Shown here: piece by piece, positions 38,627 through 47,797 of the stretch | Layout of the letters: each line of letters begins with the position of its first letter | Numbering within the stretch: the first letter of the stretch is position 1 | DNA from: JAUWGC01 sp963753055 | GTDB lineage: Bacteria; Bacteroidota; Bacteroidia; Bacteroidales; B18-G4 | Length of the DNA stretch: 64,000 nt | Reading direction: 5' to 3' | Assembly (NCBI GenBank): GCA_963753055.1 | Contig: CAVWAP010000004.1 | Span: 930,001-994,000, forward strand | Made by a program: the position numbers and the translations under genes | Notes under the pieces: generated by a model | What the model was told of the DNA's origin: nothing | Seen by the model: the letters and a program-made list of their open reading frames with translations, nothing else | Database searches by the model: none

Positions 38627-40003
38627 TTAAATATCATACTTCTTCATTCTTCTATCCAGACTTTGCCAGCTGATATTCAGCAATTCGGCGGCTTTTGCCT
38701 TATTATCTCCGGCTTGTTTCAAAGCCCTGAGGATCATCTGCCGCTCCATGCCTTCCAGGTCCATCAAGGCTGCTTCTTTTGGAACCGTTGTGTCTTTATC
38801 CATCTTCCCAATCATGCTTAGTTCGAAGTCCTGCCAGGTTAGCTCCTGGCTTTCACAAAGGATCACAGCTCTTTCGATGATGTTCTTTAACTCCCGGATA
38901 TTTCCCGGGAAACTGTATTTTTTGAGGTTTTTGGAAATGGCGGGGTTGATGTATTGAATGGATTTTCCAAGCCGGTCGACATAAAACTTTACGAAATGAT
39001 CGACCAGGAGAGGAATATCTTCTTTCCTATCCTTTAATGGTGGTATTTCAATAATAAATGATGAGATCCGGTGATACAGGTCGAGCCGGAACTTGTTCTG
39101 CCTGACAAGATCATCAAGATTACGGTTGGAGGCGGCGATAACCCTTACATCAACATTGATTTGCTTGTGAGAGCCAACTTTCATCACCTTCTTCTCATCG
39201 AGTACGCGCAGAAGCTTTGCCTGCTGGCCCGGAGGCATGTCACCAATCTCATCAAGGAACAATGTCCCATGATTGGCAATCTCGAACCACCCGCTCTTAT
39301 CCTGATCGGCACCGGTAAAAGCGCCTTTCTTGTGCCCGAAGAATTCGCTCTCAAAGAGCATTTCCGGTATTGCTGAACAGTTGACAGTATGAAAATAATC
39401 ATCCTTGCGCTTGCTCATGTAATGGATGCCCCTGGCTACAAGCTCTTTGCCCGTTCCACTATCGCCCATTATCAGCACCGTGGTTGGATCAGCTCCGGCT
39501 ACCTTGTCCATTAAACTGATAATGGATTTAAGTTCACTGCTTTTTCCAATGATCTGGTGTCCTATATTCTTCTGTAGTTCCTTGGATAGGAAAGTATATT
39601 GTTGCTTGACTTTCCTCAGCTTGGTATGCAGGTCGATAAAGCGTGTGGTGCGGCTGATGGCCTGGTCAATCTCTACCAGCCTGAATGGTTTCGGAAAGAA
39701 ATCAGTGGCTCCCAGGCGCATGGCTTCAATCACACTGTTCATGTCGCCATGGCCGGATATCATGATCACCTCAATCTCAGGTTGCTCTTTCTTAATCTTT
39801 GCCAGTACCTGCAGGCCATCCATCTCAGGTAATTGTATGTCAAGAATTACAATATCGACGGTATTTTCTTCCAATAAGGTAAATGCCTGGGAAGGTGTTG
39901 AAGCTTTCAGGACATTAAACGAGCGCCCGACAAGGAACTCTTCAATCTCATCCTGTACTCTTTGTTCATCATCCAGGATCAATATGCTGAGAATATCATC
40001 CAT
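38627..40003 (-). CDS. Sigma-54-dependent response regulator, NtrC family
   Basis: 458 residues. Receiver domain 1-120 with phospho-acceptor in IVILDIQLPEMDG near 53; AAA+ domain about 140-375 with Walker A GDSGTGKELVAR and the sigma-54 contact loop GAFTGA; C-terminal Fis-type helix-turn-helix (NKAKAAELLNISWQSLDRRM). It should activate sigma-54 promoters when phosphorylated. The ATG at 40003 overlaps the end of the histidine kinase gene upstream by 8 bases, so the two are a coupled two-component pair. Targets are not apparent. Confidence 0.95.
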   Translation of the reverse strand: MDDILSILILDDEQRVQDEIEEFLVGRSFNVLKASTPSQAFTLLEENTVDIVILDIQLPEMDGLQVLAKIKKEQPEIEVIMISGHGDMNSVIEAMRLGATDFFPKPFRLVEIDQAISRTTRFIDLHTKLRKVKQQYTFLSKELQKNIGHQIIGKSSELKSIISLMDKVAGADPTTVLIMGDSGTGKELVARGIHYMSKRKDDYFHTVNCSAIPEMLFESEFFGHKKGAFTGADQDKSGWFEIANHGTLFLDEIGDMPPGQQAKLLRVLDEKKVMKVGSHKQINVDVRVIAASNRNLDDLVRQNKFRLDLYHRISSFIIEIPPLKDRKEDIPLLVDHFVKFYVDRLGKSIQYINPAISKNLKKYSFPGNIRELKNIIERAVILCESQELTWQDFELSMIGKMDKDTTVPKEAALMDLEGMERQMILRALKQAGDNKAKAAELLNISWQSLDRRMKKYDI

Positions 40004-41840
40004 TTTTCTTACCCTCCTCATTCTTGTATTCAGGAATAATTATTGTAATTCTTGTAAACTTGCCTTTCTCACTTTCTACGTTGATATCCCCTTTCATTTC
40101 TTTTACAATTCCATAGATTATAGATAAGCCAAGCCCTGTTCCCGCCTCCGCCTTCTTGGTAGTAAAGAATGGGTCAAATATATTTTCCATCACTTCTTCG
40201 GGGATACCGGTACCGTTATCTTCAATACTTATATAAATCTTTCCATCTATCGTATTGGTGCGGATGGTAATTCGTTTCTGATAGTGTTTGATATCACTTT
40301 TCAGCTCTTTTTCATCTACGGCATATTTGGCATTGGATAAAAGGTTAAGGATCACCTGCTCCAGCTTGTACTTATTGCCATGTGTGAAATTGTCTTCTGT
40401 AGTTAGCTCCAGGGATAAGTTAATATGATGATTGAGATATTGAATGGTGATCAGAGAAAGAGCATTGTTAACAACCTCATTTACAGAAACTTTTTCAAAT
40501 GTCTCATCTTGCTGGTCCCTTGAGAACGTACGGATATGTTCAATAATTTTCTTGATCCGGGAGATATCCTGAAACAGGCTATTGATCTTTTTTTCAATGT
40601 ATTCTTCTGTGTAGTCGTCGTCAAGGATTCTCATCTGCAGATTCTCCAATCCCATGGAGATGCTGCCCAGCGGCTGGTTGATCTCATGGGCCATTCCAGC
40701 CGACAGCTCACCCAGGGATTCCAGTTTGGACTTCTGGATCAATAGCTGTTGCTGGTCCTTCAGGTTCTTTAATTCATCCTTTATACGCTGTTCCAGGTTA
40801 CGGTTAAGCTCACTTAACTTGTTTGCACTTTCTTTTCTTTCCGTGATATCTGTCAGGAACGTAAGCACTGCGGGTTCATCTTCCCATTGTATCAGGTTTG
40901 ATTTTATTTCAAACCATTTAGCTATTCCACTTTTAGTGTTCATCTGGATGTCGTACCTCTCAGGCACAGATTCTCCTTTAATCCTCTTCCAGTGATTATC
41001 CAGCACCTGCTCTTTATAATCGGGGTGGAGGAAGTCTACAAAAGGCCTGCCAATAGAGTGTTTGGGGAGATACCCGGTCATCTCATACAGCTTTGGGTTG
41101 ATAAAGCGGATGATGCCATCGACAGTAAGCATGATCCCATCATTGGCGTTTTCAAAGATCTGTCTGTACTTTTCCTCACTTTCCCTGAGCATTATTTCAA
41201 CCTGTGACTTTTCTATGATCTCGGTTTGTAAGTCTTGTGTCCTGAGATTAATACGTGTCTCGAGCTCATTGTTCAGTCGCAGCATCTCGATCTCTACTTC
41301 TTTCCTGTAGATGGCAGCACCCAGTGTATTTGCAGCAGCCATCAGTGCCTTGATCTCAGACTCTTCCCAGTTTCTCTCAAAACAACATTCATCAAACCCT
41401 ATAAAACCCCACCAATGGTTCTGTACATGAATTGGAGCGATCAGGATAGATTCAATTCGTTGCTTGTGCAAAACACTCTTTTCGCTGTCAGGGAAATCCT
41501 TAACCACACCAAACAAAGGTTTCCTTTTCTCCAGCAGGTCCACCCATCTTTCAAAGCCATTGGCTACGAAGTAAAAGTTTTGTAAGCCCTTGTTTTCCAG
41601 CACGTCTTCTTTGGACTTGTCTGTCCAGACATATTGCTGACTGGTGAAAACCTCATCGTTCTCGTCGGTATAATTCTGAAAAATATATACACGGCTAACA
41701 TTGCTGGCTTCACCAAGCCGGCTAAGAACTTTATTGATACTGTTTGTCCCATAATTGAAGTTAAGGAACTGTTCTGCAGCAAAACTGACGGCCATCAGAA
41801 TTTTCTCTATATCTTTAAGTCCCTTTTTTTTATCTGGCAT
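39996..41840 (-). CDS. Sensor histidine kinase (GAF-like, PAS, HisKA, HATPase)
   Basis: 614 residues. A GAF-like N-terminal region (about 10-175) has GTNSINKVLSRLGEASNVSRVYIF; a PAS domain (about 220-340) has IFENANDGIMLTVDG; a coiled coil leads to the HisKA domain with GELSAGMAHEINQPLGSI, where His is the phospho site; the ATPase domain has N, G1 (DNGTGIP) and G2 (GTGLGLSI) boxes. There is no transmembrane segment, so it senses in the cytoplasm. I chose ATG 41840; the frame extends five codons further to a TTG. Partner is the NtrC-type regulator downstream. Divergent from pdxH. Confidence 0.93.
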   Translation of the reverse strand: MPDKKKGLKDIEKILMAVSFAAEQFLNFNYGTNSINKVLSRLGEASNVSRVYIFQNYTDENDEVFTSQQYVWTDKSKEDVLENKGLQNFYFVANGFERWVDLLEKRKPLFGVVKDFPDSEKSVLHKQRIESILIAPIHVQNHWWGFIGFDECCFERNWEESEIKALMAAANTLGAAIYRKEVEIEMLRLNNELETRINLRTQDLQTEIIEKSQVEIMLRESEEKYRQIFENANDGIMLTVDGIIRFINPKLYEMTGYLPKHSIGRPFVDFLHPDYKEQVLDNHWKRIKGESVPERYDIQMNTKSGIAKWFEIKSNLIQWEDEPAVLTFLTDITERKESANKLSELNRNLEQRIKDELKNLKDQQQLLIQKSKLESLGELSAGMAHEINQPLGSISMGLENLQMRILDDDYTEEYIEKKINSLFQDISRIKKIIEHIRTFSRDQQDETFEKVSVNEVVNNALSLITIQYLNHHINLSLELTTEDNFTHGNKYKLEQVILNLLSNAKYAVDEKELKSDIKHYQKRITIRTNTIDGKIYISIEDNGTGIPEEVMENIFDPFFTTKKAEAGTGLGLSIIYGIVKEMKGDINVESEKGKFTRITIIIPEYKNEEGKKNG

Positions 41841-41892
41841 GGTGGTAGTGATCAATCGTTATGCTAAATTAACAAAATTTAAACCTTCAGTT

Positions 41893-42468
41893 ATGGAAGA
41901 TCCGATCATTCAATTTAATACCTGGTTTGAGGCAGCTCATGAAGCAGGGATGATTGAGCCGAATGCCATGGTACTGTCCACTGTCTCAGAGCTTGGCAAG
42001 CCATCTTCACGGGTAGTATTGTTGAAAGAATATAATGCTGCCGGTTTTGTGTTTTTCACAAATTATAACAGCCGGAAAGCAAAAGATATCATGTCCAATC
42101 ATCATGCTGCATTATTATTTTTCTGGAAAGGACTTGAAAGGCAGATCCGGATTGAGGGTATTGTAAAAAAAACAACGGAAGAAGAATCCAGGGCTTATTT
42201 TCATTCAAGGCCTTTTAAGAGTAACCTCAGTGCGGTTGCATCTCCGCAGAGTGCTGTCATTCCAGATAAGGCCTTTTTAACTACAAGAATCAAAGCATTA
42301 TTGAATGATAATGTTGCTGAAACCCTCGAAAGACCTCTTTATTGGGGTGGCTTCAGACTCATTCCAAACTATTTCGAATTCTGGCAGGCAGGAGAGCATA
42401 GGTTGCATGACAGGAGGGTGTTTGAGCTTAAGGCAGGGGAGTGGGAGAAATATCTGGTTGCACCATAA
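41893..42468 (+). CDS. pdxH: Pyridoxamine 5'-phosphate oxidase
   Basis: FMN enzyme that oxidises pyridoxine or pyridoxamine 5'-phosphate to pyridoxal 5'-phosphate. 191 residues from ATG 41893 (MEDPIIQFNTWFEAAHEAG). SSRVVLLKEYNAAGFVFFTN, FWKGLERQIRIEG and the C-terminal GEHRLHDR segment bind FMN and substrate as in the family. The frame is open further upstream but crosses the divergent kinase start, so the shorter start is preferred. Confidence 0.96.
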   Translation: MEDPIIQFNTWFEAAHEAGMIEPNAMVLSTVSELGKPSSRVVLLKEYNAAGFVFFTNYNSRKAKDIMSNHHAALLFFWKGLERQIRIEGIVKKTTEEESRAYFHSRPFKSNLSAVASPQSAVIPDKAFLTTRIKALLNDNVAETLERPLYWGGFRLIPNYFEFWQAGEHRLHDRRVFELKAGEWEKYLVAP

Positions 42469-42498
42469 AGGTTTTATCAGATTTGCTTCTTTTTTCTT

Positions 42499-42585
42499 TA
42501 CCCAACCCCCGTCCCCCCTCCCTCGTGAGGGAGGGGGTGCCTACATAGCATACCTTGGCATCCCCACCATACCTGGGGGAGGGTA
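42499..42585. repeat. GC-rich palindromic element, copy 3 of 3
   Basis: TACCCAACCCCCGTC ... CCCTCCCTCGTGAGGGAGGG ... TACATAGCATACC ... CCTGGGGGAGGGTA. Same orientation as the copy at 28098. It is followed by four CCAGTATC words at 42608-42650. Confidence 0.88.
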
Positions 42586-42644
42586 ACAGACAAAATATTC
42601 TAAATTTATCCAGTATCCAGTATCCAGTATCCAGTATCCAGCAT

Positions 42645-43397
42645 CTAGTAATCTATTTTAGCCCAGGTCATTACTTTTTGCAGGCTATCCATCACAATTG
42701 TATCAACAGGATTTTTTTTCAGGTTCAGGTTGGCGAGATTCTTCATTGTTATGAGCTCTTCAAAGGGGATTTCACTGATTTGATTACTTGAAAGGTTAAG
42801 GACTTCCAGGTTATTCAGCTTTGCGATTTCAGGACCCAGGTATGATATATTATTATGGTCCAGTTTGAGGATGATTAGCTTCTGCATATCAAATAATGCA
42901 GCAGGGATCTCAGAAATTTGATTCCTGCCAAAATACAATTCCTCCAGGGTTTCCATCTTTACCAGCTCATCAGGGATTGAAGTAAACTCATTGCCTCCCA
43001 GGCGGATACGTTTTAGGTTTTTAAGCCTGTAGACATGCTCAGGTACTTCGGAGAAATTATTGGAAGTGAGATAAAGGCTTTGCAGGTAAAGCATATCGCC
43101 AACATAAGCGGGCAGACTGCTTATTTCATTCATGGTCAGCTCCAGTGCGTTCAGGTACCTGAACTTATACACATCTCCGGGAACTTTATTCAGATCCTGT
43201 TTGATCAAGGCAAGCTTATAAACCTCATCAGGGTTTTCCATTGCCTTGTCAAGGGAGCGATAGGTTTTCTGATAATTAAGATCAAATAAGGAGTACAGTT
43301 TTGACTCATCAAAACTTTCATACTCAAGCCTTCTTTCACAAGCCGCAATAACCATCATGCCGACCAGCAGTACTGTCAGGGTTGATTTAGTTTTCAT
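42645..43397 (-). CDS. Leucine-rich-repeat lipoprotein
   Basis: 250 residues. Signal peptide with a lipobox (VGMMVIAAC), so the mature protein should be lipid-anchored. Residues about 70-240 hold seven or so LRRs of about 23 residues (LKRIRLGGNEFTSIPDELVK, LIILKLDHNNISYLGPEIAK). LRR surfaces usually bind proteins; the partner is unknown. It is a single gene with word repeats on both sides. ATG 43397 directly precedes the signal peptide. Confidence 0.88.
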   Translation of the reverse strand: MKTKSTLTVLLVGMMVIAACERRLEYESFDESKLYSLFDLNYQKTYRSLDKAMENPDEVYKLALIKQDLNKVPGDVYKFRYLNALELTMNEISSLPAYVGDMLYLQSLYLTSNNFSEVPEHVYRLKNLKRIRLGGNEFTSIPDELVKMETLEELYFGRNQISEIPAALFDMQKLIILKLDHNNISYLGPEIAKLNNLEVLNLSSNQISEIPFEELITMKNLANLNLKKNPVDTIVMDSLQKVMTWAKIDY

Positions 43398-43429
43398 GGC
43401 TTAAAATTAGCAATTTAAATACATTACGT

Positions 43430-43605
43430 GATCTGTGACCACTGCCTTCGCAGGGGCAGGCCTGTGATCTGTGATCAGATTTCTGCGTTCTGCGTTTTGT
43501 GTTCTTCGTTCTTCGTTCTTCGCTCTGCGCTCTGCGTTCTGAGTTCTGCGTTCTGCGCTCTGCGTTCTGAGTTCTGCGTTCTGCGCTCTGCGCTCTGCGC
43601 TCTAC
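43430..43605. repeat. TTCTGCG / CTCTGCG and GTGATCTGTG word repeats
   Basis: GTGATCTGTG words with an inserted CTTCGCAGGGGCAGGC, then about 16 8-mers of the form TTCTGCGT/CTCTGCGC, ending right at the stop codon of the DUF4301 gene. The CAGGGGCAGGC motif also occurs in the insertion at 26045. Confidence 0.85.
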
Positions 43606-45146
43606 TGGTGTGTCTCACGCAGCAGGTCATTAACGATCTTCACCGGGTTAAAAGTAATGATCGGCACTTCGACAAATATGGTGTTCCAGCCAGCCATGGC
43701 TCCATTCCAGAGTCCCGGAAGTTCCTGTGCCTTCAGGTCGCGCCCGTCTTTTGATTTGATAGATATGAAACCAGTCGATGAGTCTATATAGTCGTGGAGA
43801 TCAAATTTGTTGCCCCGGTAGTCTTTAATACCGCAAACCAGGTCGACAGGGTTGAAGTGTGTGGCAGCCTGCAGTATATCCTGCTGCTTTTGATCACCAG
43901 GATTGATCTGTGAGCCCTCAACAATTTGTAATGAAACTTCTCCCTGCTGGTTTCTTACCCAGAAGGGTCCACCACCCGGCTCTCCTTCATTTTTAACCAT
44001 TCCACAGACACGAACAGGACGGTTTAGTCTCATTTTTAACAGCTCTTGCTGCTTACCAGGATCAAGGCCACCGAATCCGTCATCCAGGATGATATTTAAT
44101 TCATCCTGAGCAAATTTTCTGATCTCACTAATCAATTCCGGTGATACAGGATCCTCTAACTTTCTGAGGTATTCGAAAGTTTTTTCCTGTACCTGCAGCA
44201 TCAAGCCACCGATGACTTTCTTATAGGTTATTGTGTCTTCTTTTAGGCGGTCGGGGACGATATTATCTATGTTCTTGATATAGATGACATCGGCATCCAG
44301 GTCGTTCAGGTTCTCAATTAGTGCTCCATGGCCACCAGGCCGGAAAAGTATGCTGTCATCATCATTTCTGAATGGTTCGTTATCGAGGTCAACGGCAATA
44401 GTATCAGTAGAGGATTTTTGTTCTGAAAAGCTGACATGATATTTAATTCCGAATTCTTCTTCATATTTGGTTTTGAGCAGGTCCACCAATTGTTGAAAGC
44501 CCTCCTGGTGCTCTGGTGACACAGTTAAGTGTATATAAACCTGCCCATCTGATTGTTTACAATATAAGGCTCCCTCAACAAGATGCTCTTCGAAGGCATA
44601 TCTTGGACCATCATCATACTGGTGAAACAGGATCAGGCCCTTAGGCTGTCTGCCATAGTCTAAGCCATCAGAATTTAAAACATTTTCTATGACCAGGCCA
44701 TAGTCTTTATCATGTAGTAACTGTTCTATATCCAGCCCTTTTTCCTGCAGGGTGGCATGAAGATCCTGGTAGAAGGCAAAGTTGGCAATGGAAGAGATGA
44801 AGTGGTAAATAGAGTTAAAGGACTTATCTGCAATAAACCTGTCATATTCCTTCTGGTCATGCTTGTATTCTGAAGTAAATTGGAACAGGTTCTTAAACAT
44901 CCTGGTAGCTGCTCCGGAGGCCGGAACGAATTTGATCATGTGCAGTCTTCCTGATTTTTCTTCATAGAGCCGGATCAGCTTATCCAGCTGATCATCATTA
45001 AAGGAAGAGATGCCATCTCCGGGTGTTGCCGGCCTGTCAAGGTCAATGAAAGGAAAACCCTTTTTGAAGTTCATAATCTGGTAATCTATCAGCTCAGGAT
45101 TTATCCCTTTTTGCTCAAATTGCTGGATGTCTTTCTCAAGGTACAT
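43602..45146 (-). CDS. DUF4301 family protein
   Basis: 514 residues, long enough for the full family. KSGRLHMIKFVPASGAATRM near residue 75 is characteristic and resembles the phosphate-binding start of nucleotidyltransferase-type folds; LFRPGGHGALIENLNDLDAD near 270 looks like a UDP-sugar pyrophosphorylase-type site. Function is not established. A minus-strand TATTTTTG at 45171-45178 is a good -7 box; it contains the alternative start at 45173, so the ATG at 45146 is right. Confidence 0.88.
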   Translation of the reverse strand: MYLEKDIQQFEQKGINPELIDYQIMNFKKGFPFIDLDRPATPGDGISSFNDDQLDKLIRLYEEKSGRLHMIKFVPASGAATRMFKNLFQFTSEYKHDQKEYDRFIADKSFNSIYHFISSIANFAFYQDLHATLQEKGLDIEQLLHDKDYGLVIENVLNSDGLDYGRQPKGLILFHQYDDGPRYAFEEHLVEGALYCKQSDGQVYIHLTVSPEHQEGFQQLVDLLKTKYEEEFGIKYHVSFSEQKSSTDTIAVDLDNEPFRNDDDSILFRPGGHGALIENLNDLDADVIYIKNIDNIVPDRLKEDTITYKKVIGGLMLQVQEKTFEYLRKLEDPVSPELISEIRKFAQDELNIILDDGFGGLDPGKQQELLKMRLNRPVRVCGMVKNEGEPGGGPFWVRNQQGEVSLQIVEGSQINPGDQKQQDILQAATHFNPVDLVCGIKDYRGNKFDLHDYIDSSTGFISIKSKDGRDLKAQELPGLWNGAMAGWNTIFVEVPIITFNPVKIVNDLLRETHQ

Positions 45147-45170
45147 AGTAATGGTATTGTTTTGATGCGG

Positions 45171-45178
45171 CAAAAATA
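45171..45178 (-). promoter_or_regulatory. -7 box TATTTTTG for the DUF4301 gene
   Basis: Fits TAnnTTTG and lies 25 bases before the ATG at 45146. Confidence 0.5.
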
Positions 45179-45254
45179 GGAAATAGAATGTATGTTTTAC
45201 AGGTTTTCAGGTTAAAAGAATATTGTTTTAGGCTTGTCAGATTAAATTTTTTTT

Positions 45255-45262
45255 TAATTTTG
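45255..45262 (+). promoter_or_regulatory. -7 box TAATTTTG for the tRNA-Leu pair
   Basis: TAATTTTG lies 15 bases before the first tRNA-Leu and fits TAnnTTTG. Confidence 0.55.
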
Positions 45263-45277
45263 CACCCCATTCAATAA

Positions 45278-45361
45278 GCCCAGGTGGCGGAAATGGTAGA
45301 CGCGCATGGTTGAGGGCCATGTGAACGCAAGTTCGTGCAAGTTCGATTCTTGTCCTGGGCA
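45278..45361 (+). tRNA. tRNA-Leu (anticodon GAG)
   Basis: 84 bases with a long variable arm. Acceptor GCCCAGG / CCTGGGC, anticodon stem CATGG / CCATG with loop TTGAGGG, T loop TTCGATT. CCA is not encoded. Confidence 0.95.
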
Positions 45362-45388
45362 CCGTATAATGTACATTGTAAATTTTTT

Positions 45389-45472
45389 GCCCAAGTGGCG
45401 GAATTGGTAGACGCGCTACATTCAGGGTGTAGTGAGCGAATGCTCGTGAAGGTTCGAGTCCTTTCTTGGGCA
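45389..45472 (+). tRNA. tRNA-Leu (anticodon CAG)
   Basis: 84 bases with a long variable arm. Acceptor GCCCAAG / CTTGGGC, anticodon stem CTACA / TGTAG with loop TTCAGGG, T loop TTCGAGT. It is 27 bases after tRNA-Leu(GAG), probably one transcript; a T run follows directly. Confidence 0.95.
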
Positions 45473-45541
45473 CTTTTTTAAGTGTTGAAATTGCAATAAA
45501 ACCAAAATTTAACCGTTCTGCGTTATCTAACTTAATAACCT

Positions 45542-46276
45542 ATGCGCCTTTTACTTATAAGTAATTCTACAAATCACGGTGAAGAATACCTGGCATGGCC
45601 ATCACCTTATATTAAAGACTTCCTATCCAAATCGGATGTTAAAAAAGTATTGTTTATTCCATACGCAGGAATGGGCCTTACAACTGAAAGATTTGCAAAA
45701 TCTTATGACATCTACGAAGAGAAGGTTAAGCAGGTATACAAGGAGCTGGGTTATGAATTGGAATCTATTCACCAGGCTATTGACCCGGTGCAGGCGGTGA
45801 AAAACGCTGAAGCCATCGCCGTTGGGGGCGGTAATACATTTCACCTTGTGCACATGATGCATAGGGTTAAGATCATGAAGCCAATCAGGGAGAGAGTACT
45901 TGAAGGCGTACCATATATGGGCTGGAGTGCAGGCTCCAACGTTGCCTGTCCGTCACTCATGACCACCAACGATATGCCTATTATCCAGCCGGAAAGTTTT
46001 GCATGCACCGGCCTGATCCCTTTCCAGATCAACCCTCATTACCTTGATGCTCATGCACAGGGTCATGCCGGCGAGACCAGGGAGCAAAGGATAGAAGAGT
46101 TCCTGATTGTAAATAAGGAAATGCCTGTCGCAGGACTTCGTGAGAGCACCTTGTTGCAGGTTGAGGGTGGTGATATTCAGCTTAAAGGACCCCGGCCGAT
46201 GAGGTATTTCAAATTTGGCGAAGAACCAAAGGAATTTGAGCCCGGAAGTGATATTTCCTTCCTCCTAGGAAAATGA
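45542..46276 (+). CDS. pepE: Dipeptidase E (peptidase S51)
   Basis: Cleaves Asp-X dipeptides with a Ser-His-Glu triad. 244 residues. The nucleophile lies in GWSAGSNVACPS near residue 125 and the His in INPHYLD near 160; IAVGGGNTFHLV near 90 is conserved. Monocistronic; its end overlaps the convergent flavoprotein gene by 12 bases. Confidence 0.95.
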   Translation: MRLLLISNSTNHGEEYLAWPSPYIKDFLSKSDVKKVLFIPYAGMGLTTERFAKSYDIYEEKVKQVYKELGYELESIHQAIDPVQAVKNAEAIAVGGGNTFHLVHMMHRVKIMKPIRERVLEGVPYMGWSAGSNVACPSLMTTNDMPIIQPESFACTGLIPFQINPHYLDAHAQGHAGETREQRIEEFLIVNKEMPVAGLRESTLLQVEGGDIQLKGPRPMRYFKFGEEPKEFEPGSDISFLLGK

Positions 46277-47296
46277 TCTATTGATCTTAGCCTTTATTCT
46301 CTTATTATTCAAAAGTATTACTATTAATTCCTGTATGCATCCACGCAAGATTCCTGATCTGTGGAGGAAATGCATGATCTTCTTTTGAATGGAATTATAC
46401 CTTATCACAATCTTGAGGTCTTCAGAAACATGGTTTTTGTCCAGGATGATATTGGCTGCTGCTTCCCCTGAAATAAGCGCCTGGTATATCCCTTCACCTG
46501 TTAGAGCTGAAGCAAAGCCACCGGCGTCACCTATGAGAAAAGTATTACCAAACTGCAGTCCGCGAAAATCGTAATTGATCGGCGCAGATTGATATATGGC
46601 ATTGCTGACATCAATCCCTTTCTCCTCAAGCCATGCATGGAAGTTCTCTTTTAACTTTTTTGGAGACATCATATCAGGGTCACAGACACAACCTACGGCA
46701 AAGCTGTCTTTATGGGGGAAAATCCATCCGTACCAGGCCCTAAAGTATTTAGTAATGAGATGGATTTCAAGTCTTGGAACAAGCTCAGGATCAGGTACGG
46801 TATACTGGATTCCGATTAATTTTTTTTCAATCGGTATTCCAAGGAACTTCCTGACCACTGAATTGTATCCATCTGCACCTACCAGGTAATTATATCCGAG
46901 CTCTTCATGGTCATTGATAGTGACTTTTTTTTCATTAATGAACGTAACCTTAGCCCTGGTTCGAAATTCCACACCGGTATTGTCCAGTAATCTCTTTTGC
47001 CACTGCGTAAGATCTTTTCTTTTCAGAGTGAAGACAATAGGTTCAGGAGCATCGGCTGAGCTCTCTCTCTTTCTTGAGAAAACACCTGTGCTCGTGACCT
47101 TATGTTCGATGATCTCATCAGGAAAGCCAAGGATCTGCATTCCTTTGCGGGTTACCCCACCGGCGCAGACTTTATCGCCAAAGTCTTCATCATCTTTTTC
47201 AAGGATTATCACTTTCAGGCCTGAAGTGCTCAGCACCTGTGCACACCTTAAACCGGCCGGTCCGGCCCCTACTATTATCACATCGTAATGTTCCAC
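46265..47296 (-). CDS. FAD-dependent oxidoreductase, geranylgeranyl reductase family
   Basis: 343 residues. FAD site DVIIVGAGPAGLRCAQVL at the N terminus, CAGGVTRKGMQILG near 45, and GDAGGFASALTGEGIYQAL near 265, as in the geranylgeranyl-reductase branch of the p-hydroxybenzoate-hydroxylase-like fold. Such enzymes reduce isoprenoid chains; in Bacteroidota the substrate is uncertain. It starts with GTG at 47296, three bases after the preceding gene, so they form an operon. The end overlaps pepE by 12 bases (convergent). Confidence 0.85.
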   Translation of the reverse strand: MEHYDVIIVGAGPAGLRCAQVLSTSGLKVIILEKDDEDFGDKVCAGGVTRKGMQILGFPDEIIEHKVTSTGVFSRKRESSADAPEPIVFTLKRKDLTQWQKRLLDNTGVEFRTRAKVTFINEKKVTINDHEELGYNYLVGADGYNSVVRKFLGIPIEKKLIGIQYTVPDPELVPRLEIHLITKYFRAWYGWIFPHKDSFAVGCVCDPDMMSPKKLKENFHAWLEEKGIDVSNAIYQSAPINYDFRGLQFGNTFLIGDAGGFASALTGEGIYQALISGEAAANIILDKNHVSEDLKIVIRYNSIQKKIMHFLHRSGILRGCIQELIVILLNNKRIKAKINRSFS

Positions 47297-47299
47297 GTT

Positions 47300-47659
47300 C
47301 TATTCAGATAGTTTTCCTAATTCAACTGTTGGTTGCTCAGGCAATTCTTCTGCCAGCAACCAGCGACAGAATATAATGGCTTCTTTATATGCGGCAGTGC
47401 TGATCCAGTTGTCCACATCCATAGGCCGGTGACTCAGGCAGACTGAGTGGCTGCCCTCGAATTCAGCTTTCTTTTTGATTTTCTTCAGGATAACATCTGC
47501 ATTTATCCTGAACGGGTTGAGCCCGGTCTTTCTTAGGGTATAGCCAACGCCGTCGATAAGGATAAAGTCCTCATCAAGCTTGAATTTCAGCCGTTTGCCT
47601 ATAGGGTCGATCTTTGACACATTATTAGCGAGTTCTTGTCTTATTTGCGCGATTTCCAT
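47300..47659 (-). CDS. Hypothetical protein (119 residues)
   Basis: Soluble, without signal peptide or membrane segment. An N-terminal helix (EIAQIRQELANNVSKID) precedes a beta-rich middle (KRLKFKLDEDFILIDGVGYT) and a C-terminal helix (AYKEAIIFCRWLLAEELP). The middle faintly recalls an SCP-2-like lipid-binding fold, but I would not assign it. It is directly upstream of the geranylgeranyl-reductase-like gene (three-base gap) and is likely co-expressed. Confidence 0.75.
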   Translation of the reverse strand: MEIAQIRQELANNVSKIDPIGKRLKFKLDEDFILIDGVGYTLRKTGLNPFRINADVILKKIKKKAEFEGSHSVCLSHRPMDVDNWISTAAYKEAIIFCRWLLAEELPEQPTVELGKLSE

Positions 47660-47742
47660 GGGCCAAAAATAGAAAATTTTTTCATTTACTTTTTTAACAC
47701 CTATTTAACATGCCATTAACAAAATTTTAAGGTTTGGGAACG

Positions 47743-47750
47743 TATATTTG
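47743..47750 (+). promoter_or_regulatory. -7 box TATATTTG for the thioredoxin-fold gene
   Basis: TATATTTG lies 48 bases before the ATG at 47798 and fits TAnnTTTG. Confidence 0.45.
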
Positions 47751-47797
47751 ACAAATCTTATAATTAATCAAACAACATTAAATATACTGAGGGTAAT

